Positions 25,937-34,738 of a stretch of 64,000 nucleotides of DNA are shown here, piece after piece. The stretch is taken from NCBI RefSeq assembly GCF_900156105.1, contig NZ_FTMS01000004.1, positions 1 through 64,000 on the forward strand. The letters are read 5' to 3'. Every line of letters starts with the position of its first letter. The first letter of the stretch is position 1. The translations under genes and the position numbers were made by a program. The notes beneath the pieces were generated by a model, which was not told the origin of the DNA, made no database searches, and worked only from the letters and a program-made list of their open reading frames with translations. Origin of the DNA: Alkalispirochaeta americana (lineage in GTDB: Bacteria; Spirochaetota; Spirochaetia; DSM-27196; Alkalispirochaetaceae).

Positions 25937-27252
25937 GGTCTCTCGCCGGGCACCACCACCAGGCTCAAGGGCGAGGCCGGATACAAACGGGGAACCCCCT
26001 CCTGGTCCACAGCGCGGCCCCAGCCGCACCGGGCCTCATCGCGCCGGGAGAGAGGGGCCGCCTCCGGTCCGAGCCGACTGATCACGCCGATCCGGCTGAT
26101 CCGGGTGATGACAAAGATATTGGGGTGATCCCACCCCTCGCGAAGCGTGCCGTGAGTAAAAAGAAACCGGCCCGGCTCGTCCAGGGACGAGAGCCCCTGC
26201 CGGTCCCGGAGAATCTCCTTCAGCACCCCTTCGTCAGTGCAACCCGGCGTAGCCGAGAGCCCCCCCTTTCGTGGTTTCGGGTTCATCCAGAGACCGCTCC
26301 TGGGATCGCGGGGAAAGTAGCCCCGGGCCGTATCGTCCGTGGCCAGAGACCGAAGGTACAGCCCGTAGGGGTCGTGGCTCTCCATCTTCTCCAGGAGAGA
26401 ATCGCGTTGCCGCCGGTATTCCTCTTGGAAAAAAAGCAGGCAGGGCCCCATCTCCCGGGGATCCCGGGGGTCGAAATACAGGCCTGTATCGTCCAGAAAA
26501 ATCAGGGACAGGACCTTTACCCCCCGGTAAAAGAGTTCCTGCTCACGCCGCAGATGGATCTCGATCACCCTGCTGATCCGGGCCGACCAGCAGGCCTCCC
26601 GAGCCTGGACCACCTCCAGCGGTTTCAGGAGCCCCCTGTCCCGGGCAGCCTGCCCATCCAGACGGTAGACCGGCCGCAGGGCCTCGCGATGAAGCGATGA
26701 GATCAGAACCTCCAGGGAGGGATGCAGCACCTCCAGAACAGCCCGCACCCGCCGGGCACTTTTCTGGTGCGGCTCCTTGAAGAACACCACCGGACGGGTG
26801 GCCTGAATCACCTCCAAAGCGCTGCGCGACTGAAACCGGTCCTGCACCTGAGACAGCTGCCGATGGTCCCTGCGGGACGACGAAATATCCTGGACAGTTG
26901 CCACCATCACGGAAACTCCCCCCTCAAGAGCGAAGGCCTGAATACGGTGCATCTCTCGGGGAGCATATCCAAAAAACCGGAGCCTGCGATGATAGATCGC
27001 GCAGAGATGATCCGCCGAGCGCTTCAGAGTATCCAGAACCTTCTCTTTTAGCTCTTGCGAGGGAACCAGAACGACAAAGGTTCGCTGGCCTCGCCGTCGG
27101 TGTAGTTCGAAGATGAATCGCACGGCGCAATAGGTACTGCCCGTTCCCCGCTCCATCTCCAGGGCAATACGACTCGAGGTCTCGGCACCGCCTATCAATG
27201 CGTCCAGTGCCTCCCGGTGGTGCGGTTCTTCAAGAAAGACCGATGGAATCAT
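25924..27252 (-). CDS. Degenerate type III restriction Res-like protein, helicase motifs lost, no nuclease domain
   Basis: 442 aa; type III Res subunits are usually 850-1000. It follows the Res helicase core throughout, but Walker A is RGTGST (36-40, no Lys). The DEP/DEAH box is FFKEPHQ (158-163). The SAT motif is SSL (185-187). The QEVGRGLRL motif VI is replaced by RRDEARCGWGRAVDQ (403-417). REGWDHPNIFVI (371-382) is kept. It ends right after the helicase domain, at the position of LTVV.NESYEEF, so the PD-ExK nuclease is absent. The frame is intact and overlaps the Mod-like gene by 4 bp. ATPase and nuclease activity are not expected. Confidence 0.8.
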   Translation of the reverse strand: MIPSVFLEEPHHREALDALIGGAETSSRIALEMERGTGSTYCAVRFIFELHRRRGQRTFVVLVPSQELKEKVLDTLKRSADHLCAIYHRRLRFFGYAPREMHRIQAFALEGGVSVMVATVQDISSSRRDHRQLSQVQDRFQSRSALEVIQATRPVVFFKEPHQKSARRVRAVLEVLHPSLEVLISSLHREALRPVYRLDGQAARDRGLLKPLEVVQAREACWSARISRVIEIHLRREQELFYRGVKVLSLIFLDDTGLYFDPRDPREMGPCLLFFQEEYRRQRDSLLEKMESHDPYGLYLRSLATDDTARGYFPRDPRSGLWMNPKPRKGGLSATPGCTDEGVLKEILRDRQGLSSLDEPGRFLFTHGTLREGWDHPNIFVITRISRIGVISRLGPEAAPLSRRDEARCGWGRAVDQEGVPRLYPASPLSLVVVPGERPYQS

Positions 27253-28418
27253 AGATAGCCTGCCACCGTACCCGGCGAGGACTCCCGGAGAAACCGTTCC
27301 AGGGCCTGCTTCTCTTCGTTCCCGGCGCAGGCACTCTCCCGGAAGACCGCGACCCCGGGGCGACGCCGAAGGATTTCTTTCAGGATCCGATCGGTCAGAG
27401 TATGACCAAACCAGGCAACAAGCCGATTATGGCCGGCACAAAAGAGGGTTCCTCCGGCCAGGACCTGCCGCTCCAGCGGGATTCCCGGGGAAATGCCACA
27501 GCTCAAAAGCGCATGAAAGAGGAGGTCCTCGGGGGTTCTCCCGGGCTTGATCCGGTCGATCTGGAGAGGAAGGTCTTGCTGGAGCTCGTCATCGTCCTGC
27601 ACGCAGGGGATCTCCCGGGTAGCGCTGTCGCCCCGGAGTAGCCGGAAGGGTATCTCCAGTGCCCGCACCTGCTCCAAGAGCCCTGAATCCTCGGGGTGCC
27701 CCGAATCCTCCGGGGGAACGATCAGAACAAACGACCTCTGGCCCTGGTCCTGGCCGTTTCGTGCCAGGACCTCTTCCATCGTTTTCAGGGGATCTTCCGG
27801 ATCGGCCAGGGCAAGGAAACAGCCCTGCCTGTCCTGCCAGGGGCTTTCTGCGGTGGTACCGGCCGCAGCGTTTTTGCAATACCTCACGGTCCTTCCGGGA
27901 CCGGCCCCCTCGCCCCAGGAGAAAAGCCGCTGTTCCTCGCCAAAGAGTTCGTCCAGCACACAGAGAAGCGGAATCTCCTCTCCCGGGGGGAGGACAACCC
28001 GAAGGAGCCCCCGATCCTGCAGGAGGTTCCAGGCAAGCCGGAACAGCGGATAGGCCTCTGAGAGCCAGGCCGAATGGTTCTGGCCCTGACGCTCCGGCTC
28101 CGCCGGGGGAGCAGGCAGGGAGAGGGAGATCACCGCCACCTGTTCCAGAAGGCTCTCCTGAAGCATTTTGAAAGCCCCCAGCGGTTCCTCCTGAATCACC
28201 ATGTTCCGGGCCTGGTCAAAGAGAAAACTCTCCTCGCGCCGGGGCCGGAGAACCCTGTCGGTTGACTCCCGGGACCGGCGCAACGCCTCAATCCGCCCGG
28301 GCCAGTTCAGGTGGTAGCGCTCACCCCCGGCGGGCGGGGCCGAGCCGGGAGGGTTCACCCCCCAGGGGGTGCCAGGAGGGTCCTCGAGAGGAAAAAAAGC
28401 CGTGTCAATCTGTTCCAC
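27249..28418 (-). CDS. Degenerate type III Mod-like protein, methyltransferase motifs lost
   Basis: 389 aa; Mod subunits are usually 550-700. The N-terminus matches Mod: ERYHLNWPGRIEALRRSRE (33-51), LRPRREESFLFD (57-68), NMVIQEEPLGAFKMLQ (72-87). Where Mod has IDPPYNTG there is LSLPAPPAEPE (99-109). Next come YPLFRLAWNLLQDRGLL and LDELFGEEQRL, as in Mod. The FAGSGTT SAM motif is absent. The C-terminus again matches Mod (RIKPGRTPEDLLFHALLS, AVFRESACAGNEEKQALERFLRESSPGT). GTG start at 28418, no clear RBS. No methyltransferase activity is expected; subunit-assembly surfaces seem preserved. Confidence 0.8.
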   Translation of the reverse strand: MEQIDTAFFPLEDPPGTPWGVNPPGSAPPAGGERYHLNWPGRIEALRRSRESTDRVLRPRREESFLFDQARNMVIQEEPLGAFKMLQESLLEQVAVISLSLPAPPAEPERQGQNHSAWLSEAYPLFRLAWNLLQDRGLLRVVLPPGEEIPLLCVLDELFGEEQRLFSWGEGAGPGRTVRYCKNAAAGTTAESPWQDRQGCFLALADPEDPLKTMEEVLARNGQDQGQRSFVLIVPPEDSGHPEDSGLLEQVRALEIPFRLLRGDSATREIPCVQDDDELQQDLPLQIDRIKPGRTPEDLLFHALLSCGISPGIPLERQVLAGGTLFCAGHNRLVAWFGHTLTDRILKEILRRRPGVAVFRESACAGNEEKQALERFLRESSPGTVAGYL

Positions 28419-28485
28419 GGTGCCAAGAATAGCACATTTTCCCCTTCCCCGCAGAGCCCCGCCTCGGGGCAGTTTCAGGGCAGAA

Positions 28486-28992
28486 TCAGGATCTTTCCTC
28501 GCGGATCAACCCTCGTGCCCAGACCCGGGCAGCCTCACAATCCTTCCCGTCGGGATGGGTTGAAGCATCGCGCCACCGTTTAAGACGTTCCTCGGTAGGT
28601 CCATGAGGATGATCAGGCGGGAGACTCTCCATCCAATTCTGAAGCTTGGAATCCACTGCACCCTGGCAGACAAAAGATCCCACCAAAGGGGCCCCAGAAA
28701 GGAATTCCGAGGCACGCTCCATGCTTTCCCGGGCATGGTTCGAATCGGGATATGCTCCCAGGGTAGCAAAGAGGGCCGTTGGCGTGGTCCCCACCCGTTG
28801 CAAATACTCCCGGGCTGCAACATCGGCAGTTCCCTTGTCAACCCAAAATCCCAAGACAAGAAGGTCAAACCCCTCCGGTGAGGGCGCCTCTTCCACAGGG
28901 AACAGTTCTGCCCGGGGCATTTCCTGGTGTATGGCCCGGGCAATCGTCTCGGTATTTCCCGTCCTGCTGGAATAAACAATCATGGTTTTCAT
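28486..28992 (-). CDS. Flavodoxin family protein (BilS-like)
   Basis: 168 aa. The N-terminal phosphate-binding loop YSSRTGNTETIA (~7-18) binds FMN. LLVLGFWVDKGTADVAAREYL and LFATLGAYPDSNHA are typical of the flavodoxin group annotated near tetrapyrrole-reducing enzymes. It is the last gene of the heme operon, 87 bp after the binding protein. It probably supplies low-potential electrons to the HutW-type radical SAM enzyme or reduces its product. That role is inferred from context. Confidence 0.82.
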   Translation of the reverse strand: MKTMIVYSSRTGNTETIARAIHQEMPRAELFPVEEAPSPEGFDLLVLGFWVDKGTADVAAREYLQRVGTTPTALFATLGAYPDSNHARESMERASEFLSGAPLVGSFVCQGAVDSKLQNWMESLPPDHPHGPTEERLKRWRDASTHPDGKDCEAARVWARGLIREERS

Positions 28993-29079
28993 CTCTCACT
29001 CCTCGCTATCTGCCTATGTACATATTCGATTGCCTGCGTGGCCTATCGTCGGTGTCGGACTCCTGTCTTCCCTGACGGT

Positions 29080-30123
29080 CTAACTCTGTGATCGGTGTGG
29101 CGGAAGTTTTTCCGCCAGCCTTTCCATCTCTTCCAGAAGATGGACCGAGGCACGCATGATCATGGTGGAAGGAATGATCTCTATATTCTTCTCCCGTCCG
29201 GCCCGGGTCATCACCACGGCCTGATCAGCCAGAAGAATATCGTCCACACTCTGCAGACTCATGGCACCCCAGATAAAGTCGGGATCGGCTGTCAGGAGAT
29301 ACTCGGGAGATACAATGGGCCTCGCCCCCGTGAGCGGGTCAGCCAGATTTTCCACCCCCAGAAGCCGCAAGATGTCTCCCGCCAGGGAAGTACTGGCAAA
29401 GGCCTGCATGGGGTGGGCCGTATAAATAAAGAGTCCTCGCAGGGGAAGTTGCCCCTCCCGATCCCTCTGGCGTTGCTCTAGCAAAGACTCCAGGGATATT
29501 ACCATCTCCCTCGCCTCCTGGCCCGTTTCCGTGAGATCACCCAAAATCTCTGCGTGCTCGAGAATAGACTTCACCGAAGCAGGGTTATAGACCAGGGCGG
29601 GAATGCCCCGGGAGTAGAGTGTCCCGGCTAAATCCGGGTTCATGGGGTCCACGATTACCAGATCGGGATCAGCCATCACGAGGTGCTCCAGACTCACCCG
29701 GGAAACGGTACCCACCGTGGGCAGCCGGGCAGTCTCTTCGGCAGGAGCAATCGGTATACGGCTCTCCACGGTGGCAATAATCCGGTCACCCCCGCCCAAG
29801 GCAAAGATCGTCTCCACCGCGCCCGCTGCGAGGACAATAATCTCCCCGTAGGGGCGCAGGGGAACCCGGTTTCCCAGGCTGTCGGCAATGTAAAGATCCT
29901 GCCCCTCCTGAACTCTTTGCCAGGAGCTGTCGGACCCTGCCGGTCCGGCAGGGACAGCCGATCCCCCGCCACCCTGTTCTCGGGACGATCCTCCCGGGGA
30001 TGCTCCCGAGCGGGCTTCGGGGCGCACCCCCCACCGCGCCAGGGAGGGAAGAGCCAGAAAAAATCCCCCCGCAGCAACAATTATTCCCAGAGCCAGAAGG
30101 GCTACTCTTTTTTTTCTCGTCAT
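29080..30123 (-). CDS. ABC transporter periplasmic heme/iron-complex binding protein (BtuF/HutB-like)
   Basis: 347 aa. An N-terminal hydrophobic segment (VALLALGIIVAAGGFFLAL) is followed by a Gly/Ser/Pro linker of ~50 residues. The clamshell fold then begins with GNRVPLRPYGEIIVLAAGAVETIFALGGGDRIIATV. It continues with VSLEHLVMADPDLVIVDP and GIPALVYNP, as in helical-backbone metal receptors. The N-terminus lacks a lipobox Cys, so it is either cleaved or membrane-tethered. Its ATG overlaps the HutW-like stop. Substrate heme is inferred from the operon. Confidence 0.85.
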   Translation of the reverse strand: MTRKKRVALLALGIIVAAGGFFLALPSLARWGVRPEARSGASPGGSSREQGGGGSAVPAGPAGSDSSWQRVQEGQDLYIADSLGNRVPLRPYGEIIVLAAGAVETIFALGGGDRIIATVESRIPIAPAEETARLPTVGTVSRVSLEHLVMADPDLVIVDPMNPDLAGTLYSRGIPALVYNPASVKSILEHAEILGDLTETGQEAREMVISLESLLEQRQRDREGQLPLRGLFIYTAHPMQAFASTSLAGDILRLLGVENLADPLTGARPIVSPEYLLTADPDFIWGAMSLQSVDDILLADQAVVMTRAGREKNIEIIPSTMIMRASVHLLEEMERLAEKLPPHRSQS

Positions 30124-31550
30124 GGTTTTTCCTTTCTCTTTTTCTGCGTCGGGTTGAAGGATGCCTCAGGGGAGAGAAGAGCGCGAAGAAGATCGACGGC
30201 TATGTTGTTCCCCCAGAAAACGCCCCTCTCTGTGAGCCGGGCCTCGCCCGGGGCTACAGCATCCATCAGCCCCTCACTCCGGTAGCGTTCAATATGCTTC
30301 CGGATTATCCCCCCGAGTTGGGACTTCTCCAGGGAGAGGCCACCAGTTCGAGCCATAATCAGGATCTCCGGCACCAGCTCTTCGGGTCGGTAGATTCCTC
30401 TCTGAAGAGTTCCCAAAAGACGGTTCGCCGCCTCTTCCGCCTCCGATCGCGGAGCAACCATGACCATCCCCGGCTGGGGTCTCATGAGACATTTCCCGGG
30501 AACCCGGCCGCCCGCTCCCGTTCCAAAGGGGAGAACACTTCCGGCGCCGTACATCAGATCGATGTAACGGTAGGCATCACGTCCCGGCAGAACAACCTTC
30601 GTAAGCTCCCGCAGCTCGTACCCGCCCCCGTAGAGAAGGGAAAGAAACCGGCGATGGAGCTTCTCTTCCGTTTCGAGGGTGCGATCGAAGGAAATCGCAC
30701 CGGCGCGCACGCTCTTCTCCAGGGGGGAATCTTTCTGAAGCATGAGCGAGTAGAAGCTGACGCTATCCACTCCCAGATCAATGGCTCGGCGTGCATCGTC
30801 TTCCAGATGTTCCAGAGTCTGACCGGGATAGCTGTAAATCAGATCTATCGAGAGAGTTCCGGGAAAGTTTTTTCTGATCTCTGCCACCCGGCGAAAGGCG
30901 CGCTCACCGTCGCCGCTCCGGGCCAGGACCTTCCGGCCCTGATCACTGAAAGTCTGAACGCCAAGACTCAACCGGTTCACACCGCCCCTCACCAGGGTAT
31001 CCAGCATCTCCCCGTCCAGATTGTGAAGCGTGGTCTCTACGGTGATTTCACACTGCGACGAATATCGGAAAAGCTCTTCTGCCGAAGAGAGGACCGCTGA
31101 AAAATCTTCCGGCGAGAGCACCGTGGGAGTTCCCCCGCCAAAATACAGCGCTTCGACCCGCCCCTCTCCAAAAAAGGGGTGGCCCTGACACTCTTCAAGC
31201 TGGGAGCAAATGACCCCGGCGTACTCCCTGGCACGTGAGAAAACCCTGACTGGATCTCCCCCTATTTTTTCCCGGTTCAGGTTGCAGAAGCTGCAGAGAC
31301 GATCACAGAAGGGAACGTGGAAATAGGCCCCGTAGGAATCGCCCCCGGATTCTCCGGGCAAGTGAGCGACCAAAGGGGCTCTTCCGGGCCTCTGGCCTCC
31401 TCCGGCAACCGGACCACGGGGGTGGTGGCCCGGCGGGCGTTGTCCCGACGAGGGGTGCCCTGGTCCGGGGTGGTCCGGTATCGAAAGCAGATCAGCGATG
31501 GCGTGCTGGGCCTCGTGGTGCGAGCGAAGACGTCGGGAAATCTCACGCAC
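30120..31550 (-). CDS. hutW: HutW/ChuW-type radical SAM heme-degrading methyltransferase
   Basis: 476 aa from GTG 31550, with GGAGG six bases upstream; this start overlaps the ATPase gene by 8 bp. The HemN-like radical SAM core has FHVPFCDRLCSFCNLN (CxxxCxxC cluster ligands), YFGGGTPTVLSPEDF and LSLGVQTFSDQGRKVL. In ChuW/HutW relatives the enzyme opens heme anaerobically, releasing iron and giving a linear tetrapyrrole (anaerobilin). A role as coproporphyrinogen oxidase is less likely, because it is embedded in a heme-uptake operon with TonB receptor, HmuY and ABC genes. Confidence 0.85.
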   Translation of the reverse strand: MREISRRLRSHHEAQHAIADLLSIPDHPGPGHPSSGQRPPGHHPRGPVAGGGQRPGRAPLVAHLPGESGGDSYGAYFHVPFCDRLCSFCNLNREKIGGDPVRVFSRAREYAGVICSQLEECQGHPFFGEGRVEALYFGGGTPTVLSPEDFSAVLSSAEELFRYSSQCEITVETTLHNLDGEMLDTLVRGGVNRLSLGVQTFSDQGRKVLARSGDGERAFRRVAEIRKNFPGTLSIDLIYSYPGQTLEHLEDDARRAIDLGVDSVSFYSLMLQKDSPLEKSVRAGAISFDRTLETEEKLHRRFLSLLYGGGYELRELTKVVLPGRDAYRYIDLMYGAGSVLPFGTGAGGRVPGKCLMRPQPGMVMVAPRSEAEEAANRLLGTLQRGIYRPEELVPEILIMARTGGLSLEKSQLGGIIRKHIERYRSEGLMDAVAPGEARLTERGVFWGNNIAVDLLRALLSPEASFNPTQKKRKEKP

Positions 31551-32367
31551 AGGAAACCTCCCTCGCTGCGGAGACCCTGGGAAGGACGTAGGGAATCCCC
31601 TCCTGGTCGTGGTGAACAACCAGCGAGACACCGTAAACCTCCCGTATAATCTCCCGGGTGATCACCTGCCCGGGCTCCCCGCAGACAAAGACCTCACCCG
31701 CTTTCATAATGGCGATCCGATCACACCAGGAGGCAGCCAGGTTCAGATCGTGCATGACCGACACAACCGATAGGCCCTCCCTGGCGACCTTGTTTTTTAC
31801 GATTTCCATTATTTCAAGGGTGTGGTGGATATCAAGATTACTGGTAGCTTCATCAAGAAAAAGAACTGGAGCCTCCTGAACAAAGGCTCGAGCCAGCAAA
31901 ACTTTCTGAAATTCACCACCCGATAACTCTGTTACCGGCCGGTGAATGAACTCGCTGAGGGACAGATCCCGCAAAACCTCTCTTGTCAGACGGAAATCGC
32001 TGCCGCTATACCCGCCAAATCGCAATCCCTTCCGGGAATATCTCCCCATAAGAACAGCCTGAAATACCGTCAGGGGAGCCCGTAAACCCGAATTCTGGGG
32101 AACAAAGGCGACCTTTCGTGCTCGCTCCCGGGGTGTCAGCGACTCCAGGGAAAGACCCGCAAGCTCGATCTCTCCTTCCCGGGCCTTCAGGTGCCCGAAC
32201 ATCGTCTTGAGCAGGGTTGATTTCCCCGATCCGTTGGGCCCCAAAACGCCCAGAATCTCTCCCGGCAGCAGATCCAGACCGATCTTTTTCAAACAGGGCC
32301 GGAGATGGTAGTCAAAAGATACATCCCGGGCCCTGAGCCTGATCGCTGACCCTTCACCAGATATCAC
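31543..32367 (-). CDS. Heme/iron ABC transporter ATPase
   Basis: 274 aa from GTG 32367, whose GTGA overlaps the permease stop. The upstream extension of this open frame is antisense-like shadow inside the permease gene. Walker A GPNGSGKST, signature LSGGEFQKVLLARA, Walker B VLFLDEATSNLD and the switch His in SVMHDLN are all intact. It belongs to the FecE/BtuD/HmuV subfamily and powers import across the inner membrane. Confidence 0.93.
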   Translation of the reverse strand: MISGEGSAIRLRARDVSFDYHLRPCLKKIGLDLLPGEILGVLGPNGSGKSTLLKTMFGHLKAREGEIELAGLSLESLTPRERARKVAFVPQNSGLRAPLTVFQAVLMGRYSRKGLRFGGYSGSDFRLTREVLRDLSLSEFIHRPVTELSGGEFQKVLLARAFVQEAPVLFLDEATSNLDIHHTLEIMEIVKNKVAREGLSVVSVMHDLNLAASWCDRIAIMKAGEVFVCGEPGQVITREIIREVYGVSLVVHHDQEGIPYVLPRVSAAREVSCA

Positions 32368-33428
32368 AGGATCATCCCCGAACTTCGCATGCGGCAGGCC
32401 AGAACGATAAAGAAAGGCGCCCCCGTGAAGGCCGTCACAACTCCGATGGGAATCTCCGTGGGAGCCAGAAGCGTCCTCGCCAGAATGTCGGCGACCAGCA
32501 AAAAGACTCCTCCCCCCAGGGCTGAGGCGATCACCAGTCGCGTATTGGAGTGACCCAGAATCAACCGGAGCGCGTGGGGAACGATAAGACCCACAAAGCC
32601 GATCATACCGCAGAAGGCCACGGAAAAGGCTACAATCAGGGCGCTCACCGCCAAAAGCTCTTTCTTCAGAGCTCCCACCCTGAGGCCCATGGCGTGAGCT
32701 TCCTCGTCGCTGCACATGAGGGCATCCATTTCATGGCGGCGATACACAAAGAAGGTCGTTGCCAACACCATTGGAAAAGAGGCGATCCCCACGCGGGACC
32801 AGGTGGATCCTCCCAGATATCCCATGGTCCAGACAATTATCCGGTAACTGTCCTCACCGATCGCATACATCGCGAAAGAAGTCATGGCCCCCAGAAAAGA
32901 CGACACAGCTACCCCCACGATGAGAAGCGTTGAGACACTGAGCCCGTCTCCCCGTGCGGCAAACCGGAAAAGCAGCAGCGCCGTGGCCAGACTTATGCCA
33001 AAACCGATAATCCCGTACCACACCTCGGAGAGGCCCAGCGAATAGGCCAGGACAGCGCCAGCCACGGCGCTCGCACTAATACCGATGATGTAGGGATCGG
33101 CCAGGGGATTCCGGAACACCGCCTGTACCACCGTACCCGATGTGGCGAGCATGGTTCCCACCAGGAGAGCCATGATCACCCGGGGCAACCGCAAACTCCA
33201 GATTACGGCGACGGCCTGAGCCTCTTCCGGAAGAGACCTGCCCGCCAGCGCCCGCAGAACCACTCGGGGCTCCAGCGGGACAGCCCCGATCATCACTCCC
33301 AAGAGGCAGAGCCCTCCACCAGACAGAAAGACCATCACGAGAAACAGGGAAAACCCCCGTGATCCCCCAGTTCCGGAGAACCTGTATCGACCCGGATCAG
33401 AAACCGCAGATCGGGCAACTTCAGCCAT
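32364..33428 (-). CDS. FecCD-family heme/iron ABC transporter permease
   Basis: 354 aa from ATG 33428, seven bases after GGAGG. Family signatures include RLPRVIMALLVGTMLATSGTVVQAVFRNPLADPYIIGISASA and GMIGFVGLIVPHALRLILGHSN, with about ten TM segments. It is partner of the ATPase downstream and the binding protein at 29080. Confidence 0.94.
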   Translation of the reverse strand: MAEVARSAVSDPGRYRFSGTGGSRGFSLFLVMVFLSGGGLCLLGVMIGAVPLEPRVVLRALAGRSLPEEAQAVAVIWSLRLPRVIMALLVGTMLATSGTVVQAVFRNPLADPYIIGISASAVAGAVLAYSLGLSEVWYGIIGFGISLATALLLFRFAARGDGLSVSTLLIVGVAVSSFLGAMTSFAMYAIGEDSYRIIVWTMGYLGGSTWSRVGIASFPMVLATTFFVYRRHEMDALMCSDEEAHAMGLRVGALKKELLAVSALIVAFSVAFCGMIGFVGLIVPHALRLILGHSNTRLVIASALGGGVFLLVADILARTLLAPTEIPIGVVTAFTGAPFFIVLACRMRSSGMIL

Positions 33429-33499
33429 CGTTTTTCCTCCCTGACACCACACGCTCCTTGAAAACAGCATCCAGCCCTTCGGGTCCCCGGGCCCGAATC

Positions 33500-34273
33500 T
33501 TATATCTCCAGCCGAAAATGAATTGGCACAACAAAGGTGATAATCTCCCTCAAAAACCCTTCGGAAAACTCCGCAAAGGGAGCCGCACGGGTAACCGCCT
33601 CCAGGGCGGCCCTGTTCAAGGCAGGATACCGGGAGGGACTGTGAATATCGGGCCCCTCCACGATCGTTCCCGCCGAAGAGAGAGAGAACCGGACCACCAC
33701 GGTCCCTTCCTGCTCTCTCCGGCGAGCCACCAGGGGATACTGCCGGGCCTTTTCTATCCCTGTCCGGACCTGACCGATGTAGCGCTCCAGAAGATCCTCC
33801 CGGGATGGTTCGGGCCCTCTCTGGTCCGGAATATTCCGGGAGGCCTCACCCGGCACGCCATCGGTCTCTTCGGGTTCGATGGAGCCTGCGGACTCACCGG
33901 CCCCCTCGGATTCGCTGGCTTCTTCGGTATTTCCGAGGGGCTCTTCTTCCCGATCACGGGAAACATCCGCCTCCTGATCGTAAGGCTCTTCCCGGTCCGG
34001 TTTTTCTTCGCTGTCCCGAGTTTCGGGTTTCAGGCTCTCCGGCTCGGGAAGCATCCGGTCGGGTTCTTTGGCAACTCTCTCGGGGAGGTCTCCCCCCGGG
34101 GCGGGGATTCGCTCCCGCTCTTCCGGCCAGGATCCCATTGCAAGAGATATTTCCCGAGCTTCTCCCGGAGCAGATTGATCGCCCCGGGAATATCCCGACA
34201 AGCCAGCCAGCACCAGGCCGTGAACCACCAGCGAAAAGAGCACCGCGGCCCTTCCTCTTCCACCAAATCTCAT
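33500..34273 (-). CDS. tonB: TonB energy-transducing protein
   Basis: 257 aa. A short cytoplasmic start and one TM helix (AAVLFSLVVHGLVLAGLSGY, ~9-28) with a His, as in TonB, are followed by a long acidic Pro/Glu-rich spacer (~45-150). The C-terminal domain reads ARQYPLVARRREQEGTVVVRFSLSSAGTI...SRYPALNRAALEAV. It links proton-driven ExbBD to the outer-membrane receptor encoded in the same operon. The spacer is Glu/Asp-rich where TonB more often has Pro-Lys repeats. Confidence 0.9.
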   Translation of the reverse strand: MRFGGRGRAAVLFSLVVHGLVLAGLSGYSRGDQSAPGEAREISLAMGSWPEERERIPAPGGDLPERVAKEPDRMLPEPESLKPETRDSEEKPDREEPYDQEADVSRDREEEPLGNTEEASESEGAGESAGSIEPEETDGVPGEASRNIPDQRGPEPSREDLLERYIGQVRTGIEKARQYPLVARRREQEGTVVVRFSLSSAGTIVEGPDIHSPSRYPALNRAALEAVTRAAPFAEFSEGFLREIITFVVPIHFRLEI

Positions 34274-34276
34274 CGG

Positions 34277-34738
34277 TCACCAGATTTCATCACTGCCCGC
34301 AGCGTCTCCGGTCCGGTGCGACAAATTGATTCGCTCTATGCCGAACTCCTTCAAGAGATCGATCACGGAAAAGATGACCCCGTAGGCGGCCCCCTCATCA
34401 CCCCGGATCGAGACCACCGGTGATGCCTCCCCGGGATCATCGCGGAAAGATCCGAACCAGGAAAAAAGAAAGACCTCCAGCGACTCAAGACAGGCCCCCT
34501 CGCCGTTCACTCTTAACCGACCCCCGCCATCAACTGTTATGGCGATATCAGGGACCTCCCCCGGGAGGGGCGAATTTTCCCTGGAAAGGGGAAGATTCAC
34601 GGGCACAGCCGGATCCACAAAGACCGAGGTAAGAACAAAAAAGAGCAGTAGCATGAAGAGCACATCGATGAGAGGTGTCATATCGATGCTCACCGCCTTG
34701 GGGTGATCATGATACCTGAACGCTACAAACCGCTTCAT
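34277..34738 (-). CDS. exbD: ExbD/TolR family protein
   Basis: 153 aa from ATG 34738, which overlaps the exbB end by 32 bp. A short N-terminus is followed by the single TM helix SIDMTPLIDVLFMLLLFFVLTSVF, containing the proton-path Asp (PLIDVLF). Periplasmic domain follows, with VDGGGRLRVNGE and SIRGDEGAAYGVIFSVIDLLKEFGI. It works with ExbB to energise TonB. Confidence 0.92.
   Translation of the reverse strand: MKRFVAFRYHDHPKAVSIDMTPLIDVLFMLLLFFVLTSVFVDPAVPVNLPLSRENSPLPGEVPDIAITVDGGGRLRVNGEGACLESLEVFLFSWFGSFRDDPGEASPVVSIRGDEGAAYGVIFSVIDLLKEFGIERINLSHRTGDAAGSDEIW

Noticed and set aside
28440-28485. Terminator GCCCCG..CGGGGC after the heme operon
   Set aside because: Short stem and no T-run on the transcribed side; could not be supported.
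33359-34423. Long plus-strand open frame opposite tonB
   Set aside because: No motifs; mirrors the tonB/exbD region on the coding strand.
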